Positions 53,409 to 55,233 of a stretch of 55,233 nt of DNA are shown piece after piece. The position numbers and the translations under genes were made by a program. How positions within the stretch are numbered: the first letter of the stretch is position 1; the number at the start of each line of letters is the position of its first letter. The DNA comes from an uncultured Bacteroidota bacterium (GTDB lineage Bacteria; Bacteroidota; Bacteroidia; Bacteroidales; VadinHA17), in contig CAIMVD010000352.1 of assembly GCA_903844815.1 (NCBI GenBank), forward strand, positions 1 to 55,233, read 5' to 3'. The notes beneath the pieces are model-generated. The model worked only from the letters and a program-made list of their open reading frames with translations. It was not told the DNA's origin and made no database searches.

Positions 53409-53444
53409 GCTAACTCAAAGCCAAATACATCCACTGAGATTAGC
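53409..53444. repeat. Short GCTAAC dyad after the kinase unit
   Basis: GCTAACTCA and TGAGATTAGC pair across 17 bases. It stands just after the kinase stop and before the 40-base element shared with 50399-50440. Possibly the original end of the kinase unit before the longer spacer. Confidence 0.5.
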
Positions 53445-53504
53445 AGTGTTTTTTGCTCTCCGCTTATAAAATGCACCGTGACAGTTTTAAAATTGGCCCG
53501 AAAT

Positions 53505-53796
53505 GCTAACACGGACGGTTGGGGTAATAAACTAGTCACAATTTTTGCGCGCCACCTTGACTGTTTTATCGTGACACTTAACTTCTCACTCATCTGCCAA
53601 CTCTTTTCCGGCTCTGGACAAATCCGTAATGCAGGGACAAATTATCTTTCGCCTGAACTGGCAAAAATTGCGGCACCTGTCCCGATCCCTCGGGATGGTG
53701 GCTTGTCCGCCGGGACAATTATCTGGCTAAAGCACTGGGACACATAACGGCGGGCTGCGCCACCAACGCTTTCTGCTCATACCCGCAACCGTTGTG
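53505..53796. repeat. Long structured spacer, copy 3 (292 bp)
   Basis: Left arm GCTAACACGGACGGTTGGGG; right arm CATACCCGCAACCGTTGTGG, which pair more weakly than in copies 1 and 2. The core is nearly the same as copy 2, and the match begins 32 bases further left with ACCGTGACAGTTTTAAAATT. An open frame 53478-53747 runs through it but is not considered coding. Confidence 0.82.
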
Positions 53797-53851
53797 GTGC
53801 ATATGTTTTTGGACAAATTTCTGTCGACCAGTCAAAAAAACATAAGATTTC

Positions 53852-53882
53852 TTGACAATTGTTTACAAGTATGTTAACTTTG
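53852..53882 (+). promoter_or_regulatory. Complete promoter TTGACA...TAACTTTG of higBA
   Basis: TTGACA at 53852-53857 and TAACTTTG at 53875-53882 are 17 bases apart (20 from TTG), close to the Bacteroidetes spacing. The ATG at 53887 follows after four bases, so the transcript would be leaderless or nearly so. This also rules out a start at 53852. Confidence 0.65.
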
Positions 53883-53886
53883 TAGG

Positions 53887-54226
53887 ATGTTCAGAGAGAT
53901 TATATTCTTTCAAAATTATTTTAATTGACTTCTATATTGATCTGGATTTAACCGTTCAGGAGAAAATAGAATATGTCCTGAAAATAATTCGGACAGTTGA
54001 TATGGTCCCAGAGAGGTTTTTAAAGCATATCGAAGGGACAGATGGATTATATGAGATACGAATTAAAACTGGCAGTGATATTTACAGGATTTTCTGCTGT
54101 TTTGATTCCGGAAGATTAGTCATACTTTTCAATGGATTTCAAAAGAAGAGTGACAAGACTCCCAAAAAAGAGATTGAACGGGGATTGCGGCTAAAAGGTG
54201 AATATTTTAAACAAAAGAATGGGTGA
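53887..54226 (+). CDS. higB: HigB/RelE-type toxin with a one-base frameshift
   Basis: The natural start is the ATG at 53887, giving MFREIIFFQNYF as in HigB toxins (usual start MxREIIFYKNYF), but TGA follows at 53926. The rest of the toxin lies in the next frame from about 53924: DFYIDLDLTVQEKIEYVLKI, then the family core KHIEGTDGLYEIRIKTGSDI and KKSDKTPKKEIERGLRLKGE. Removing one A in TTTTAATTGAC restores one protein of about 112 residues. The stop context AAT TGA C also resembles a +1 frameshift site. A sequencing or assembly error, a dead toxin or programmed frameshifting are all possible. HigB cleaves mRNA on ribosomes. Confidence 0.8.
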
Positions 54227-54230
54227 TACT

Positions 54231-54530
54231 ATGAAAACAATTAAAGATGCAAGGACTTTTGACGAACTTTTAGACATTAAGTATGGTAAGTTGGGGACTT
54301 TGACACGCGACAATTTTGAAATAAAAGCTAAGTCATTCATAATTGGAGAGATGATCAAAGAAGCACGAAAGGAAGCACACCTTACACAAGAGGATTTGGC
54401 AAAAAGGACAGGTACTAAAAAGAGTTATATTTCAAGAGTTGAGAATGGGAAGATTGATATCCAGATATCAACACTTTATAAGATTTTCGAGGAGGGACTA
54501 GGCAGACAATTAGCCTTTACGCTACAATAA
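54231..54530 (+). CDS. higA: HigA antitoxin, XRE-family
   Basis: 99 residues from the ATG at 54231; an earlier in-frame start (54198) would overlap higB. A helical N-terminus (MKTIKDARTFDELLDIKYGK) precedes a helix-turn-helix of the XRE kind at about residues 40-95 (HLTQEDLAKRTGTKKSYISR, then VENGKIDIQISTLYKIFE). It binds HigB and its own promoter. Its intact reading frame beside a broken toxin fits a silenced pair. Confidence 0.88.
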   Translation: MKTIKDARTFDELLDIKYGKLGTLTRDNFEIKAKSFIIGEMIKEARKEAHLTQEDLAKRTGTKKSYISRVENGKIDIQISTLYKIFEEGLGRQLAFTLQ

Positions 54531-54540
54531 AACATACACC

Positions 54541-54619
54541 ACAACAACAAAAGCTAAGCCCCATTGTGCCTGCCGCAGGCGCAACACAGGCACAACGGGG
54601 CCTAGCTATCACCGTTAGC
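54541..54619. repeat. Compact attC-like hairpin (79 bp) after higBA
   Basis: AGCTAAGCCCCATTGTGCCTG on the left (with one base more than 20 split as AGCTAAGCC and CCATTGTGCCTG) pairs with CAGGCACAACGGGGCCTAGCT, around the small loop CCGCAGGCGCAACA. ACAACAAC stands outside on the left, ACCGTTAGC on the right. The best hairpin of the window, and of classical attC size. Confidence 0.82.
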
Positions 54620-54829
54620 ACATATATTTGATAACGTATTACTTACCCCCTCGCGCCGTATTAATTAAATTTTATCATGACAACATAAATTCAGCATTTT
54701 TTCGGGACCTGCCATCGCTCGACCAATAGCAAGCCCTCGCGCCATTACCTGAGAAATCTGTTAATAAATTAACAATACTGCATTCTACCGGGACTCTCCC
54801 ATCGCTCGACTAAAAATACATGTGCTAAC
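54614..54829. repeat. 215-bp module, copy 2
   Basis: Matches 47096-47309 along its whole length with scattered substitutions, with the same paired ends (GTTAGCACAT...ATGTGCTAAC). It forms the right bracket of the array as seen here and suggests that another unit follows. Confidence 0.85.
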
Positions 54830-55233
54830 AGCAAAGAGGAAAACCAGATATATCCAAATTAAAAATATGTTCATTTTGCAGAAGCTTTATACACCAGAAC
54901 TACAAGTGGCGGTAATAATAAGCAAATTACTGAGACTCGTATACATTCCTTAAACATCTTGACAATTGGAAAATTGCTTCCCAAAACTACATCTAATTGA
55001 TCTAAATACTCCTGGGATTCTGACTTCAAAATTTGTACCTTTGTACTGTGAAAAAGAGAGCTAAAATAGGATTTGACATTACAATTGACTAGTTAGTGTC
55101 TGTCTCTAAAGTCATGTTTTTTTAAACTTTCACATCGTTTTTTTGGTTGTCCATCATTGATAGTTTGAAAAAGGTTTCAAAAATGCATTTTCATTGCTGT
55201 AAGCACGTGACAACCCTGTTAATAACTGCCAAA
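54830..55233. other. Last, apparently disrupted unit at the window edge
   Basis: The leader keeps homology to that of the first unit for about 50 bases (GCTAACAGC, AACCAGAT). No complete gene is found. A promoter and start stand at 55036-55050. From about 55093 the sequence TTAGTGTCTGTCTCTAAAGTC changes in character and may be the end of an insertion sequence continuing off the window; I cannot confirm this. Confidence 0.35.
55036..55092 (+). pseudogene. Truncated start of a cassette gene with its promoter
   Basis: TACCTTTG (55036-55043) is a perfect -7 element and a GTG at 55048 follows with the same four-base gap as in the kinase and higB units. The frame reads VKKRAKIGFDITID and stops at TAG (55090-55092). 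A promoter this well placed for a 14-residue product suggests a longer gene cut by an insertion. Family not recognised. Confidence 0.4.

Larger units (their letters stand above)
47096..54829 (+). mobile_element. Candidate cassette array with structured spacers
   Basis: Nine plus-strand genes in six units, each unit followed by a self-complementary non-coding spacer bounded by GCTAAC (left) and GTTAGC or GTTGTG (right), and most preceded by a second non-coding segment bounded by GTTAGC and GCTAAC. The content (two toxin-antitoxin pairs, a zeta-like kinase, a sigma factor and small membrane or lipoproteins), the uniform orientation and the shared spacers recall integron cassette arrays. Homologous 215-bp modules lie at both ends. 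No integrase, transposase or relaxase is inside the window. Spacers of up to 293 bp exceed the normal attC range (about 55-140), so the recombination system, if any, is not identified. Confidence 0.55.

Noticed and set aside
52094-53747. Similar open frames of 80-90 codons in the long spacers (52094-52342, 53478-53747, and 47930-48172 in part)
   Set aside because: They translate to similar peptides, but differences between copies are mostly non-synonymous and follow the DNA pairing arms. The frame is a by-product of a conserved non-coding sequence.
53852-53886. TTG at 53852 as start of the HigB-like toxin
   Set aside because: That TTG is part of the TTGACA promoter box; the correct N-terminus MFREIIFF begins at 53887 in another frame.
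47096-54829. CRISPR array
   Set aside because: Repeats are long, unequal and separated by genes; there are no short regular repeats with unique spacers and no cas genes.
54871-55083. Minus-strand frame ending in a hydrophobic helix (VSVICLLLPPLVVLVYKASAK as the end region)
   Set aside because: Protein-like, but no ATG before the middle, opposite to all array genes, and it overlaps a perfect plus-strand promoter and start.

Overview
The window reads as chromosomal DNA of a Bacteroidota (Bacteroidales-like) bacterium, probably an environmental, sugar-degrading anaerobe or facultative anaerobe. The evidence is a complete Bat (aerotolerance) operon with MoxR, many secreted proteins with short AQ/GQ-ending signal peptides, a 6-bladed beta-propeller lipoprotein, several perfect copies of the Bacteroidetes -7 promoter element TAnnTTTG, few Shine-Dalgarno sequences, and intergenic REP-like and CACAGAG-type repeats. 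No rRNA, tRNA or CRISPR array was seen.

Layout. 1-348: tandem and REPIN-like repeats. 349-8194 (+): two PQQ-type beta-propeller proteins, a family-4-like glycosyltransferase and a MacB/LolCD-type ABC exporter; a third propeller gene (8230-9591, -) faces it. 9686-12209 (-): a small secreted repeat protein, a VTC-type polyphosphate polymerase domain protein, a DUF4956 membrane protein and a DUF2490 outer-membrane protein. 12893-19989: L-rhamnose use, with FGGY kinase, RhaA, RhaM and RhaT on the minus strand, divergent from a GH78 alpha-L-rhamnosidase; no rhamnulose-1-phosphate aldolase is present. 20172-23009: EamA transporter, ArfB, MATE exporter. 23558-27309 (+): a lysine 2,3-aminomutase-like radical SAM enzyme, two D-Ala-D-Ala-ligase-like ATP-grasp enzymes and a GNAT acetyltransferase, which look like a small beta-amino-acid pathway. 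27347-28675: a DUF486 gene fragment, CYTH phosphatase, Ung.

42002 down to 28703 (-): one compact block of twelve genes with ATGA overlaps and gaps of a few bases. It holds MoxR, a small secreted protein, DUF58, a BatD-like anchor protein, BatA, BatB, BatC, BatD and BatE. It continues without a gap into a molybdopterin oxidoreductase, a fused FeS/membrane-anchor subunit and a PLP gamma-family enzyme. 42144-46727: DUF4105 protein, POTRA/beta-barrel protein, PHP-like hydrolase, M50 protease.

47096-54829 is the most unusual part. It is an array of small, AT-rich, plus-strand gene units: a membrane protein, a ParE-type toxin-antitoxin pair, an ECF sigma factor with a membrane partner, a propeller lipoprotein, a zeta-like kinase with a small partner, and HigB-HigA. 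They are separated by long self-complementary non-coding spacers bounded by GCTAAC and GTTAGC. Different spacers carry different terminal sequences that still pair with each other. Three spacers share one core of nearly 300 bp, and two copies of a 215-bp module bracket the array. This resembles an integron-type cassette array, but no integrase is in the window and most spacers are longer than usual attC sites. Several units carry their own promoter only a few bases before the start codon, which predicts leaderless mRNAs. The higB reading frame carries a one-base frameshift, and the last unit appears cut off after 14 codons.
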